From NCBI GenBank assembly GCA_003597995.1, contig QZJY01000020.1, positions 1 through 35,253 of the forward strand: a stretch of 35,253 nt of DNA, in the 5' to 3' direction. The notes below the pieces were generated by a model, which searched no databases, had not been told where the DNA came from, and saw only the letters and a program-made list of their open reading frames with translations. The translations under genes and the position numbers were made by a program. Numbering within the stretch: position 1 is the stretch's first letter; every line of letters begins with the position of its first letter. Below, piece by piece: positions 7,175-18,682 of the stretch. Source of the DNA: Dehalococcoidia bacterium. GTDB taxonomy: Bacteria > Chloroflexota > Dehalococcoidia > Dehalococcoidales > UBA1222.

Positions 7175-9829
7175 ATGACAGACCAATCCATACCCGAACT
7201 CTCCAAGGCCTACGAGCCGCACCAGGTAGAGCAGAAGTGGTACGCCTACTGGATGCAGAAGGGCTACTTCACACCGCAGATAGACCCGTCCAAGAAGCCC
7301 TTTGTCATCATCCAGCCGCCCCCCAACATCACCGGCGACCTGCACCTGGGCCATGCCCTCACCGCCACGCTGGAAGACATCATGATACGCTGGCACCGCA
7401 TGATGGGAGAGCCCACGCTGTGGCTGCCGGGCGAGGACCATGCCGGCATCGCGGCGCAGGTGGTGGTCGAGAGGATGCTCGCCAAAGAGGGGTTGACGCG
7501 TCACCAGATAGGCCGCGAGAAGTTCAATGAGCGCATGTGGCAGTGGGTCAACGGCTGCCGCGCCAACATCTCCAACCAGCACAAGCGGCTGGGCGTCTCC
7601 TGTGACTGGACGCGCGAGCGTTTTACACTCGACCCCGGCCCCTCACGCGCCGTGCGCACCTTCTTCGTCAATCTGTACGAGAAGGGGCTCATTTACCGCG
7701 GGGAGCGCATCATAAACTGGTGCGCACGCTGCGCCACCGCCCTCTCCGACCTCGAAGTGGAGCACGAGGACGTATCGGCCCACCTCTGGTATATCAAGTA
7801 CCCGCTGGAGGACGGCAGCGGATTTATCACCGTAGCCACCACCCGCCCCGAGACCATGCTGGGCGACACCGCTGTGGCCGTCAATCCGGCGGACGGACGC
7901 TATAAATCCCTCGTCGGCAAAAATGTAAAACTCCCGTTGATGAACAGGATTATTCCCGTGGTTGCCGATGATTCCGTTTCGACCGAGTTCGGCACGGGCG
8001 CGGTCAAGGTGACCCCGGCTCACGACCCGTCGGACTTTGAGATTGGCTTACGACATAACCTTCCTGTGGTCAATATTCTTGCCAACGACGTCAGCATCAA
8101 CGAGAACGGCAGCAAGTTCGCCGGCATGGACCGCTTCGCCGCGCGCAAGGCTATCGTCGCGGAACTCGATGGAGAGGGCTTGTTGGAAAAGGTAGAACCC
8201 CACACCCATGCCGTGGGGCACTGCCAGCGCTGCCGCACAGTTATAGAGCCCATCGCCAGCCGCCAGTGGTTTGTCAAGATTGCCCCGCTGGCTGAGCCCG
8301 CTATCGAGGCCGTCAAGAGCGGCCGGATCACCATCGTTCCGGAGCGCTTCACCAAGGTCTATCTCAACTGGATGGAGAACATCCGCGACTGGTGCATTTC
8401 CAGGCAACTGTGGTGGGGGCACCGCATCCCGGTGTGGTACTGCGGCTGCGGCGAGACGATAGTCGCCACGGACGAACCCAAAAAATGCCTCAAGTGCGGC
8501 TCGGAACACCTCAAGCAGGACCCAGACGTGCTGGATACCTGGTTCTCCTCGGGACTCTGGACGCACTCCACGCTGGGATGGCCGGATAAAACGCAGGACC
8601 TCGCGTATTTCTATCCCACCACCGTCATGGAAACGGCCTACGATATTCTTTTCTTCTGGGTGGTGCGCATGATAATGATGGGCATTGAGAACATGGGCGA
8701 GCCGCCTTTCCGCTACGTTTACCTGCACGGGCTCATCCGCGACGAAAAAGGCGACAAAATGAGCAAGACCAAGGGCAACGTCATCGACCCGCTCGCGGTC
8801 ATGGATAAATACGGAACAGATGCCCTGCGCTTTGCCGTTATCACGGGCACTACGCCCGGCAATGACAGCAAGTTGTCCTCCACCAAACTGGAGGCTGGAC
8901 GCAACTTCGCCAACAAGCTGTGGAACGCCGCGCGCTTCGTGCTGCGTTACGCCGGCAAAGACGGCGCGGACGCCACCATCAACGTCTCGGCTCTGACGCT
9001 CGAAGACCGCTGGATAATCTCGCGCCTCAATGGCACAGTGGCTGAGGCATCCGAGTTGATGCAGGAGTTCGAGTTCGGCGAGGCGCTGCGCAAGATACAC
9101 GATTTCCTGTGGGGCGAGTATTGCGACTGGTATATCGAGCTGGCCAAGACGCGCCTGGCGGATAAATTTGCCTCATCGCCGCTGCCGGTGCTGGTGCACG
9201 TGCTGGAAACCTCCCTGCGCATGCTGCATCCCTACATGCCCTTTGTGACCGAGGAGCTGTGGCAAAACCTTAACCGCGCCTTCAACCTGGGCTGTGGCGA
9301 CTCCATCATGGTGGCATCCTACCCGGAGGCTGCCGAGATGAGTCCAGACATCGCTGCCGAGTTGGTGATAGATTCCCTCATCGAAATCGTGCGCTCGGTG
9401 CGCAACACGCGCGCCGAATATGAGGTAGAGACCAACCGTCTTATCGAGGCCAGCGTCTATGCTGGCGAACTCGCTCCCCTGCTCAAACCCTACGCAGGGG
9501 CTATTGAGACGCTGGCCAAAGCCAGAGTCACCATAGAAGCCGAACGCAAAGGCGAGGTGCCGCCGCAGGCGCTGGTGCTGGTGCTGGAGACGAGCGAGGT
9601 GGTCATTCCTATGGCCAGCATGTTCGACCTGCGCAGCGAAATGGAGCGCATCACGAAGGAAATGACCGATGCCGTGCTGGAAATAGGCAGACTGGAAACG
9701 CTGCTAGGTGACAAAGCCTTCTGCGACAAGGCCCCGGCGGCGGTAGTAGAGAAGCAGCAGGAAAAGCGGGCTTCCGCGCGTGAGAAACTGACACGCCTCA
9801 AAGAGCATAAGGAGCGGCTGGCGGGATAG
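7175..9829 (+). CDS. valS: Valyl-tRNA synthetase
   Basis: ValRS charges tRNA-Val in the cytoplasm. The 884-aa product shows the class I signature HLGH at 57-60 after PPPNITGD, the editing-domain motif TTRPETMLGDTAVAVNP near 230, paired zinc-ribbon cysteines in HCQRC and CGCGE/CLKCGSEH, and KMSKT at about 528-532 (the KMSKS loop with final Thr, common in ValRS). The C-terminus is the coiled-coil tRNA-binding arm. ATG 7175 is chosen over an upstream in-frame TTG at 7157 because AAAGGA sits about 8-12 bases before it and the protein then begins in the usual way. A shared hairpin terminator follows. Confidence 0.95.
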   Translation: MTDQSIPELSKAYEPHQVEQKWYAYWMQKGYFTPQIDPSKKPFVIIQPPPNITGDLHLGHALTATLEDIMIRWHRMMGEPTLWLPGEDHAGIAAQVVVERMLAKEGLTRHQIGREKFNERMWQWVNGCRANISNQHKRLGVSCDWTRERFTLDPGPSRAVRTFFVNLYEKGLIYRGERIINWCARCATALSDLEVEHEDVSAHLWYIKYPLEDGSGFITVATTRPETMLGDTAVAVNPADGRYKSLVGKNVKLPLMNRIIPVVADDSVSTEFGTGAVKVTPAHDPSDFEIGLRHNLPVVNILANDVSINENGSKFAGMDRFAARKAIVAELDGEGLLEKVEPHTHAVGHCQRCRTVIEPIASRQWFVKIAPLAEPAIEAVKSGRITIVPERFTKVYLNWMENIRDWCISRQLWWGHRIPVWYCGCGETIVATDEPKKCLKCGSEHLKQDPDVLDTWFSSGLWTHSTLGWPDKTQDLAYFYPTTVMETAYDILFFWVVRMIMMGIENMGEPPFRYVYLHGLIRDEKGDKMSKTKGNVIDPLAVMDKYGTDALRFAVITGTTPGNDSKLSSTKLEAGRNFANKLWNAARFVLRYAGKDGADATINVSALTLEDRWIISRLNGTVAEASELMQEFEFGEALRKIHDFLWGEYCDWYIELAKTRLADKFASSPLPVLVHVLETSLRMLHPYMPFVTEELWQNLNRAFNLGCGDSIMVASYPEAAEMSPDIAAELVIDSLIEIVRSVRNTRAEYEVETNRLIEASVYAGELAPLLKPYAGAIETLAKARVTIEAERKGEVPPQALVLVLETSEVVIPMASMFDLRSEMERITKEMTDAVLEIGRLETLLGDKAFCDKAPAAVVEKQQEKRASAREKLTRLKEHKERLAG

Positions 9830-9879
9830 ACACTTTCTGCTTTGAGATACACAAAACGTACGATGAACTAAAATCATTC

Positions 9880-9916
9880 ACCCTCACCTATGCCTCTCCC
9901 CTCAAGGGAGGAAAAA
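9880..9916 (+). repeat. Intergenic repeat fragment (CACCCTCACC / CTCCCCTCAAGGGAGG)
   Basis: The short block carries CTCCCCTCAAGGGAGG, an inverted repeat, preceded by CACCCTCACC. It resembles the element after coaX at 4243-4362 and is probably a fragment of the same dispersed family. Confidence 0.35.
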
Positions 9917-9921
9917 AATAT

Positions 9922-9950
9922 AATCCCCGCTCATGTGAGCGGGGATTTTT
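9922..9950 (+). terminator. Bidirectional intrinsic terminator between valS and the membrane-protein gene
   Basis: AATCCCCGCTCA and TGAGCGGGGATT form a stem of 11-12 bp followed by a T-run on plus and preceded by an A-rich stretch, so it can serve both convergent genes. Confidence 0.85.
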
Positions 9951-9976
9951 CTTACTCAACCTGAATTCGAGTAAAC

Positions 9977-10402
9977 CTACTTGTAACTCTCGCGCCTCCA
10001 GGGCCAGGGGAAGAACAAGAGGAAGCCGATAAGGAAAAGCGCGGTTACCAGCAGGTTCCACCAGATGGCTCCGAAAGTGACATACCCTTTCACAATGGTG
10101 TAAATCTGCCCGACCAGAGTGAGAGCGCTCCACAGGATGGCGAACCTGACGGCATTGACGTTCTTTACAGGGTTAAAGCTGCCGATAATGAAAAAGAATC
10201 CGCCAGCGATAAGGGTGGCTCCAGTGATAGCAAGGATATAAGCCACAAAATCGGTGGCTACCGACATGTAAGTCGGAAATTCAGTGGGGAACTTGTCGAA
10301 GCCGATATAGCCGTATATCCGGTCAGGCATCAGCCACATGACCAGGCCTTCGGCCATCTGGATAGCTCCGTACAGTATCATGGACAACCTTAGATTCCAC
10401 AT
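9977..10402 (-). CDS. Small four-helix membrane protein of unknown function
   Basis: A 141-aa hydrophobic protein with about four predicted transmembrane helices, near residues 5-27, 48-75, 84-106 and 113-133. It ends in a basic tail, WPWRRESYK. I recognise no catalytic motif. The start has a strong AGGAGG seven bases upstream, and the gene is well formed. It stands alone on the minus strand, converging with valS and separated from the downstream-encoded secA group by a repeat. Confidence 0.7.
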   Translation of the reverse strand: MWNLRLSMILYGAIQMAEGLVMWLMPDRIYGYIGFDKFPTEFPTYMSVATDFVAYILAITGATLIAGGFFFIIGSFNPVKNVNAVRFAILWSALTLVGQIYTIVKGYVTFGAIWWNLLVTALFLIGFLLFFPWPWRRESYK

Positions 10403-10465
10403 ACTTTACCTCCTGAATCCGGGCACATTTTCACATAGAAAGAGAGTGGTGTCAATAGACCGGGA

Positions 10466-10586
10466 TAAATACTAAATTCTAATATCTAAATCCTAAATAA
10501 ATTCAAATTTCAAAATGCAAAGTTTAGGTCATTTAATATTTGAGTTTTGAGCTTATTTAGTATTTGAAATTGGGCGCTTAGAATTT
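10466..10586 (+). repeat. AT-rich imperfect palindromic repeat, copy 3
   Basis: The block contains CTAAATTCTAATATC, TAAATTCAAATTTCAAAATG and, on the other arm, TTGAGTTTTGAGCTTATTTAG and TTAGAATTTA. It is nearly its own reverse complement and shares its words and central TTTAGGTCATTTAA-type core with copies 1 and 2. It overlaps the stop codon of the minus-strand gene that ends at 10585. Confidence 0.7.
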
Positions 10587-11262
10587 ATCGGCTTGTGTTT
10601 TTTCTCATCCAGTCGAGGGCTTTCTTGGTATCCGAGGCGATGCGGGGCTTTTCACAGTGCTGCAAGCGGTACTTGAAGCGCCAGTAGCTGAATTCCTTCA
10701 TCTGCTGAAGCGTGGTGCTTACGCCCGAAGCGTAGCCCTTTTCCTTGCGGAACTGGTGCAGCAAAACACGCTGCGGCTCTTCGTAGATACGGCGGTAGGT
10801 CTCGTCGATAATCTGCGCCTCTTTGTGCATGTTGAGCCCGCCCTCTTCCTTGCGCACCTCTTCTTCCACAGCCTGTAAAAGCGCCTCCTCGGCGGTGACG
10901 CCGTAGAAGAAGTTGAGGTACTGGCCGAAGCGTTTGTCGCCCAGCAGCTCTTTGGTCTTGTCAGGCGTGAGCACTGCTGGGGGTTTGTTGTGGAAAAGGA
11001 AATCCATTTTTTCCTTTTCAGGGATGAAGTCTCCAGCGGCCTTGAGCAGGCGTTCTGCCACTTGCAGCAAATCAAAGGCTTCATCGGCGATGATGTAGTG
11101 ATAGGTCTTGCCGCCGGCGGTTTCCTCGCTGACAGGCCAGTTTTTCACCGCCTCCAGCAGGGCTAAATACCAGTTTTTGCCGGAGGATATGTCCGTCTTG
11201 AAACGGTGTACAGCCTCGTCAACGGCAGGGACGGGGGTTGAAGTTTCACCGCTCGCTGACAT
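10585..11262 (-). CDS. Conserved hypothetical protein downstream of secA
   Basis: A 225-aa soluble, mostly helical protein with no signal peptide or membrane segment. I do not recognise a domain. It is rich in Lys and Glu, with aromatic residues clustered near EFSYWRFKYRL (about residue 190). It starts four bases after the secA stop, so it is almost certainly co-transcribed with secA. A link to secretion is possible by context only. The last residues meet AT-rich repeat copy 3, so the C-terminus may vary between strains. Confidence 0.7.
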   Translation of the reverse strand: MSASGETSTPVPAVDEAVHRFKTDISSGKNWYLALLEAVKNWPVSEETAGGKTYHYIIADEAFDLLQVAERLLKAAGDFIPEKEKMDFLFHNKPPAVLTPDKTKELLGDKRFGQYLNFFYGVTAEEALLQAVEEEVRKEEGGLNMHKEAQIIDETYRRIYEEPQRVLLHQFRKEKGYASGVSTTLQQMKEFSYWRFKYRLQHCEKPRIASDTKKALDWMRKNTSR

Positions 11263-11265
11263 TTC

Positions 11266-14215
<2,950 letters not shown>

Positions 14216-14223
<8 letters not shown>

Positions 14224-14446
14224 CTGCTTGTGCCTCTATTATCTTCCTGGCCTCGTCGGCCTGCGCTTCAACGACCATTATTTTAACCTCTCCCATGCCG
14301 TCCATCACGAACGGCTGCATGGATAAAGCGGCGTTACCCTGCATGAGCGAGGGTATGCCGCAGCTCTCCAGCAGGCCTTTAATGACCTGCGCTTCCATCT
14401 CGCCGTGGGCGGTATAGACCTTTACCAGCCTGTCTTTAGATTTCAT
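14216..14446 (-). CDS. DUF2007-like small signal-transducing domain protein
   Basis: A 76-aa protein with the DUF2007 pattern: an opening KVYTAHGEMEAQVIKGLLES, then a GIPSLMQGN turn and a closing strand-helix VVEAQADEARKIIEA. The family is a ferredoxin-like small domain thought to bind ligands; the function is unproven. Its stop overlaps the secA start, so translational coupling is likely. The ATG lies just inside a repeat-containing intergenic region. Confidence 0.7.
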
Positions 14447-14457
14447 AACTCATATAC

Positions 14458-14497
14458 TTGTCATTGCGAGACCGCCGAAAGCGGTCGTGGCAATCCC
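14458..14497 (+). repeat. TGTCATTGCGAG-type dispersed repeat, left fragment
   Basis: The block reads TTGTCATTGCGAG, then ACCGC-CGAAA-GCGGT as a short hairpin, then CGTGGCAATCCC. This matches the widespread bacterial repeat that begins TGTCATTGCGAG and ends GTGGCAATC. Confidence 0.65.
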
Positions 14498-14594
14498 TGG
14501 TAGTAGGTTACTAAATGAGGGATTATTTCTGCTATGGCAGGACACCATCATCTTGTCCACCGGCACTCACTGTCATACCTTCAAAGAAGTGCTT

Positions 14595-14635
14595 CCGGAG
14601 ATTCCCACGGTCGCTACGCTCCCTCGGAAAGACAG
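14595..14635 (-). repeat. TGTCATTGCGAG-type dispersed repeat, inverted second fragment
   Basis: On the minus strand this reads CTGTCTTTCCGAGGGAGCG, then TAGCGACCGTGGGAATCTC, which is a diverged second copy of the repeat at 14458 in opposite orientation. The 236-base gap between the DUF2007-like gene and prs holds these two fragments and no gene. Confidence 0.55.
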
Positions 14636-14682
14636 CTACGGATTACTCCGCAGGCTTTAAGCCTCTTCACAACTATTATAGG

Positions 14683-15630
14683 TTATTTGTGCTCTTCGTA
14701 CATGGCGCCCACCGAAAGCCCGGTGTGGATGCGGTGGATGGCCTCGCCCAGCAGGGGTGCGATGGGCAGTACCGTAATCTTATCGAGGTGCTTGCCCGGC
14801 GGCACGGGTATAGTGTCGGTGACGATAACCTCTTTCACCGGGGAGGCGGCGATGCGCTGTATGGCGGGGCCGGAAAAGACCGGGTGCGAGGCGCAGGCGT
14901 ACACATCTTTGGCTCCCTCTTTGAGCAGGGCCTCCACCGCGTGCACCAGCGAACCGGCGGTGTCTATCTCGTCGTCGAAGGTGATGGCTGTTTTGCCAAC
15001 CACGTCGCCGATGATGTTGAGCGTTTCGGTCTGGTCGTTGTTGCCCACGCGGCGCTTTTCTACGATGGCCAACGGGGCGTTCAGGCGGGCGGCCATATCG
15101 CGCGATTTCTTGGAAATGCCGATATCGGTGGCTACCACCACCATGTTTTTAAGTTTTTTGTTCTTGATATAGTTAGCGATAAGGGTCTGGGCGGAGAGCT
15201 CGTCCACCGGAATGCTGAAGAAGCCCTGTATCTGGCCGGCATGCAGGTCTACCAGGAGGGCGCGCGACGCCCCGGCGGTGGTGATGAGGTCGGCCACCAG
15301 GCGGGCGGTAATGGGCACGCGCGGCTGGTCTTTTTTATCGGTGCGGCCGTAGCCGTAATAGGGTATGACGGCAGTGATGCGGTCGGCTGAAGCGCGCCAG
15401 AAGGCATCCAGCATGATGAGCAGCTCCACCAGGTTGTTGTTCACCGGAGAGCAGACCGGCTGAATGAGAAAAACGTCACGCGAGCGCACGTTCTCAAGGA
15501 TGCGGACAAAGATATTCTCATTGGAAAACTGAGTGACCTCGCACCTGCCCAGAGGCATACCCAGGTAGTCGCAAACGGATTGCGCCAAGGCGGGATGAGC
15601 CCGGCCGGCGAATACCTTCAGTTCTTCCAT
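14683..15630 (-). CDS. prs: Ribose-phosphate pyrophosphokinase
   Basis: PRPP synthetase makes phosphoribosyl pyrophosphate for nucleotide, His and Trp synthesis. From the chosen start it is 315 aa, the canonical length. Motifs include FSNENIFVRILENVRSRDVF near 30, IPYYGYGRTDKKDQPR near 90 (ATP-binding flexible loop), VDLHAGQIQGFF near 130 and DDEIDTAGSL near 215 (PRPP loop; usually DDMIDTAGT). ATG 15630 is preferred over upstream in-frame codons because AAGGAG lies nine bases before it. glyA ends 38 bases upstream on the same strand, so the two are likely co-transcribed, linking one-carbon and PRPP supply for purines. Confidence 0.93.
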   Translation of the reverse strand: MEELKVFAGRAHPALAQSVCDYLGMPLGRCEVTQFSNENIFVRILENVRSRDVFLIQPVCSPVNNNLVELLIMLDAFWRASADRITAVIPYYGYGRTDKKDQPRVPITARLVADLITTAGASRALLVDLHAGQIQGFFSIPVDELSAQTLIANYIKNKKLKNMVVVATDIGISKKSRDMAARLNAPLAIVEKRRVGNNDQTETLNIIGDVVGKTAITFDDEIDTAGSLVHAVEALLKEGAKDVYACASHPVFSGPAIQRIAASPVKEVIVTDTIPVPPGKHLDKITVLPIAPLLGEAIHRIHTGLSVGAMYEEHK

Positions 15631-15668
15631 TCCGCATTCTCCTTCATTCATTAACAGCCGCTTGCGGC

Positions 15669-16916
15669 CTAGGAGTCCACTCCCGGGACCGGGAAGCGGC
15701 TGCAAATACCCTGCACTTCGTCGTGTATCTCTTTTTCCACTGCCGGGTCATCTATGTGGCTGATTATTTTGACGATAAAGCAGGAGATGGCTTTCATCTC
15801 CTCCACGCCGAAGCCGCGGCTGGTCACCGCCGGCGTGCCGAGCCTCATGCCTCCGGTCACTCTGGCCGAGTGTCCGTTGGTGAAGGGCACGGTGTTGCGG
15901 TTAACCACTATACCTGCTCGTCCCAGTGACTCCTCGGCCTGCTTGCCGGTGACACCGGTGCTGGCCAGGTCAACCAGCACCAGGTGATTGTCGGTACCGC
16001 CGCTCACCAGGCGGAGTCCGGCTCTCTTCAGCTCGCTTGCCAGCGTGGAGGCATTCTGCAGCGTGCGTTTCTGGTAGTCGATAAAATCGGGTTTTGACGC
16101 CTCCAGGAAAGCCACCGCCTTGGCGGCAATGACGTGCATCAGCGGGCCGCCCTGCATGCGCGGGAAGACGGCCGAATCAAGAGCGTGCCCCAGGTCTTTT
16201 CGGCACAGCACGAAGCCGCCGCGCGGGCCTCTGAGCGTCTTGTGCGTGGTGGATGTCACCATCTCCGAGTAAGGGATAGGGGATGGATGCAGGCCGGCCG
16301 CCACGAGGCCGGCGATATGCGCCATGTCCACCATTACTTTAGCCCCCACCATATCGGCGATGCGGCGCAGGCGTTCGAAATCTATAATGCGCGGATAGGC
16401 CGAAGCTCCTGCCACGATGAGCTTGGGTTTATGCTCGACAGCCAGTTTTTCAAGCTCGGCATAGTCGATGCGCTCGGTCTCGCGGTTGAGGCCATAGCTC
16501 ACGAACTTATAGGCTTTGCCGGAGAAGTTGACCGGAGAGCCGTGAGTAAGATGTCCGCCGTGCGAGAGCTCCATACCCAGCACGGTGTCCCCGTATTCGA
16601 TGAGAGTAAAATAGGCTGCCATGTTGGCCTGGGCGCCGGCGTGAGGCTGCACGTTGGCGTATTCCGCGCCGAAAAGTTTTTGCGCCCGTTCGATAGCGAT
16701 GGATTCGATGGTGTCCATGTTGCCGCAGCCGCCGTAGTAGCGCTTGCCGGGGTAGCCCTCGGCGTATTTATTGGTTAAAAATGAGCCCTGGGCTTCCAGC
16801 ACGGCACGGCTGGTGTAGTTCTCTGACGCGATGAGGTTGATGGTCTCTTTCTGCCGTTTTCCTTCCAGGGCTATGGCACAACTGATTTCGGGGTCTGCCT
16901 TTTCGAGTGAACTCAT
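15669..16916 (-). CDS. glyA: Serine hydroxymethyltransferase
   Basis: This PLP enzyme interconverts serine and glycine with tetrahydrofolate. The 415-aa product has the LIASENYTS motif near residue 30, [13 protein letters not shown] near 55, the [12 protein letters not shown] stretch, [13 protein letters not shown] near 200 and the PLP-lysine motif [14 protein letters not shown] near 230. ATG 16916 is preferred over an ATG five codons upstream because GAGGAAGGA precedes it by a normal spacing and contains that earlier ATG just ahead of it. prs follows downstream. The outer transposon is inserted about 95 bases upstream of this start and may have displaced original control sequences. Confidence 0.94.
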   Translation of the reverse strand: MSSLEKADPEISCAIALEGKRQKETINLIASENYTSRAVLEAQGSFLTNKYAEGYPGKRYYGGCGNMDTIESIAIERAQKLFGAEYANVQPHAGAQANMAAYFTLIEYGDTVLGMELSHGGHLTHGSPVNFSGKAYKFVSYGLNRETERIDYAELEKLAVEHKPKLIVAGASAYPRIIDFERLRRIADMVGAKVMVDMAHIAGLVAAGLHPSPIPYSEMVTSTTHKTLRGPRGGFVLCRKDLGHALDSAVFPRMQGGPLMHVIAAKAVAFLEASKPDFIDYQKRTLQNASTLASELKRAGLRLVSGGTDNHLVLVDLASTGVTGKQAEESLGRAGIVVNRNTVPFTNGHSARVTGGMRLGTPAVTSRGFGVEEMKAISCFIVKIISHIDDPAVEKEIHDEVQGICSRFPVPGVDS

Positions 16917-17010
16917 AAATTCCTTCCTCATGGGACAAAAAGAATATAAAGCACCGTAAATGATGCAAATTATATTTTAACTCTTGAGGCTCATTATTAG
17001 CAACCGAAAA

Positions 17011-17019
17011 AGAGAAAAA
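17011..17019. repeat. Left target-site duplication of the outer transposon
   Basis: AGAGAAAAA abuts the left inverted repeat and is repeated exactly at 22999-23007 against the right inverted repeat. With a one-base shift it could be an 8-bp duplication, the size typical of IS6-type elements. Confidence 0.7.
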
Positions 17020-17041
17020 GGTTCTGTTCGGTATTCGTGGA
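17020..17041 (+). repeat. Left terminal inverted repeat of outer transposon
   Basis: Begins GGTTCTGTTCGG and continues TATTCGTGGA. It matches the complement of 22977-22998 except at positions 3 and 13. Confidence 0.85.
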
Positions 17042-17053
17042 TACTATTCGAGG

Positions 17054-17215
17054 CTATTTAAAGCTGCCTTTACTTATTTCCTTAATGTCTTTTTGCATTT
17101 CCTTTAACGTCTGAGAAATCGTTTCTAAGTTCTCATTTATCCCGACAAGCGCATCTGTTATTTGCTCCATGACAATTCCAAATCTAGTCTCAATGTAACC
17201 TTCTTTACCTACCAT
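17054..17215 (-). CDS. Small coiled-coil protein next to the methyltransferase
   Basis: About 53 aa. After MVGKEGYIETRFGIVM the rest is a predicted helix with heptad spacing (MEQITDALVGINENLETISQ and onward to KEISKGSFK). No domain is recognised. The chosen ATG has GGGGGA six bases upstream; an upstream ATG in frame lies inside the end of the methyltransferase gene and has no ribosome site. It follows the methyltransferase by 19 bases and is likely co-expressed. It could be a partner or multimerisation factor for that enzyme, which is inference from position. Confidence 0.55.
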   Translation of the reverse strand: MVGKEGYIETRFGIVMEQITDALVGINENLETISQTLKEMQKDIKEISKGSFK

Positions 17216-17234
17216 CATTCTTCCCCCTTCTGTT

Positions 17235-18557
17235 TTATTTAAGGCTTTTATCAAGCTGTAACTCGATTATTTCGGACACTTTTATCGGGCGGATGGTAAT
17301 ACCTTCTTCTCTTTCAGCCCTGCGGATTTCCTTATCAGCATCACGGCTAAAGTCAAAACCTACAAATATGCCCTGATTCCGCTTATCTCGTTTCATGGCT
17401 GTAATAAACCCATCTATTTCTGGTCGTCCTACTTGGTCGGTTCTTTTAACTTGTATCGGAATATAGTTATCTATTTCCCCGAATAAATCCCGCTTGTCCG
17501 ATTTTTCTTTTTGAATATCCTCTATCGGATATAATTTCCCATCAATGCCCATATCCCTAACCCTAGCTTTGTTCGGGATTCCACCTATGGCATTTATAGC
17601 CCAATTTTGGAATTCAAATGCAGGATAGACCCTCAATTCTTCAACAGATTTTGGCATATCCCGCACGATAAAATCCCCGCCCTCTTTCAACGCCATGCTT
17701 TCGAGTCGTTGCGCCATAACCCTGCAAGCAGTAGGGGATATATCAATGCCTATCCATTTACGCTTTAGTAATTGCGAGGCGACTATCGTTGTTCCGCAAC
17801 CACAAAATGCATCGAGGATTACATCGCCGTCCTTACTACATGAGCCTACGATTCGGTTCAATAGCGTCAAGGGTTTTTGGGTAGGATACCCAAGCCGTTC
17901 TTTAGCAGATGTATTGATGATTGGTATGTCCCAAACATCATCTATCGCACGCCCATTATCAACCACTTCATCAATGTATATTTTATATTCGTGGCTTTTG
18001 CCCTTACCAGCATGCCCCCATATCCATTCACGCCCATCTTCATCCCTATGAAGTTCCTGTTTTTTCATTTGGAGGTATTCTTCACGTGTATATTTTTCGG
18101 AGGGGTAATTATAAATTACGCCATGCTCACTTTTTGCATAGAACAAAATATCATCATGCTTTGAATTGAATTTGTTTTGTGATACCATCCTGCGCCCTGT
18201 GTAATGCCAAACAATGTTATTTCTAAAATTGTTATACCCAAAATAATCATCCCTATCTAGTAAGACCTTAATGTAATGTGCCGCGTGCCAATCGCAATGA
18301 TAGAAAAATAAGCCAGTATTTTTTAATACACGATATAACTCTTTAAGGCGTGGCGACATATAATCTACATACGCACGCGCATCTTCAAATCTATCCTCAA
18401 AATGCCGCTTTTCTTGCTCTTGCCAAAACGCTACATAGTTACGATTAGAGCTGAAGGGTGGGTCTATGTAAATAAGGTCTATGCTTTCGTCTGGTATCTC
18501 TTTGAGTTTTTTAAGACAATCGCCGCAATAGATTATATTTGTTAGCAATTCAGACAT
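17235..18557 (-). CDS. Site-specific DNA methyltransferase fused to an Mrr-like nuclease domain
   Basis: The 440-aa protein starts with a beta-class amino-methyltransferase (N6-adenine or N4-cytosine): motif IV DPPF at 32-35 comes before motif I DAFCGCGTT near 248-256, in the order of beta-class enzymes. The C-terminal third (about 310-425) has WAINAIGG, then DMGIDGKLYP near 337 and IPIQVKR near 367-373, matching the D...QxK core of Mrr-type restriction nucleases. A single protein could therefore both modify and cut DNA, or cut foreign-modified DNA. Start ATG has GGAGGTG. A likely extended -10, TGGTAAAAT, lies about 30 bases upstream. No separate restriction gene is present in the element. 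Confidence 0.85.
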   Translation of the reverse strand: MSELLTNIIYCGDCLKKLKEIPDESIDLIYIDPPFSSNRNYVAFWQEQEKRHFEDRFEDARAYVDYMSPRLKELYRVLKNTGLFFYHCDWHAAHYIKVLLDRDDYFGYNNFRNNIVWHYTGRRMVSQNKFNSKHDDILFYAKSEHGVIYNYPSEKYTREEYLQMKKQELHRDEDGREWIWGHAGKGKSHEYKIYIDEVVDNGRAIDDVWDIPIINTSAKERLGYPTQKPLTLLNRIVGSCSKDGDVILDAFCGCGTTIVASQLLKRKWIGIDISPTACRVMAQRLESMALKEGGDFIVRDMPKSVEELRVYPAFEFQNWAINAIGGIPNKARVRDMGIDGKLYPIEDIQKEKSDKRDLFGEIDNYIPIQVKRTDQVGRPEIDGFITAMKRDKRNQGIFVGFDFSRDADKEIRRAEREEGITIRPIKVSEIIELQLDKSLK

Positions 18558-18611
18558 AGCACCTCCAAGTTCATCGCTATTTTACCACACACGCACAAGT
18601 AGGTGTTGATT

Positions 18612-18640
18612 TTGACAAACATAAATCTAAAGAATACTAT
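18612..18640 (+). promoter_or_regulatory. Near-consensus sigma70 promoter for the zinc-ribbon/transposase transcript
   Basis: A perfect TTGACA (18612-18617) and TACTAT (18635-18640) are separated by exactly 17 bases. It points at the zinc-ribbon gene at 18683 and the transposase gene after it. The methyltransferase gene diverges from the same 125-base gap. Confidence 0.75.
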
Positions 18641-18666
18641 ATAGGTAATACTGTGTTAGTATTCTT
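18630..18666. promoter_or_regulatory. Inverted repeat overlapping the -10 and start site, possible operator
   Basis: AAGAATACTA (18630-18639) is the exact complement of TAGTATTCTT (18657-18666), separated by 17 bases. The left half overlaps the -10 box and the right half lies in the early transcript, followed by a T-run. It could be a repressor site or an early terminator/attenuator hairpin. Confidence 0.55.
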
Positions 18667-18682
18667 TTTTAAGGGGTGATTA

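Noticed and set aside
15631-15705. Upstream start of prs adding 25 residues
   Set aside because: ATG 15630 has a proper AAGGAG site and gives the canonical 315-aa length; the upstream extension runs into the glyA end.
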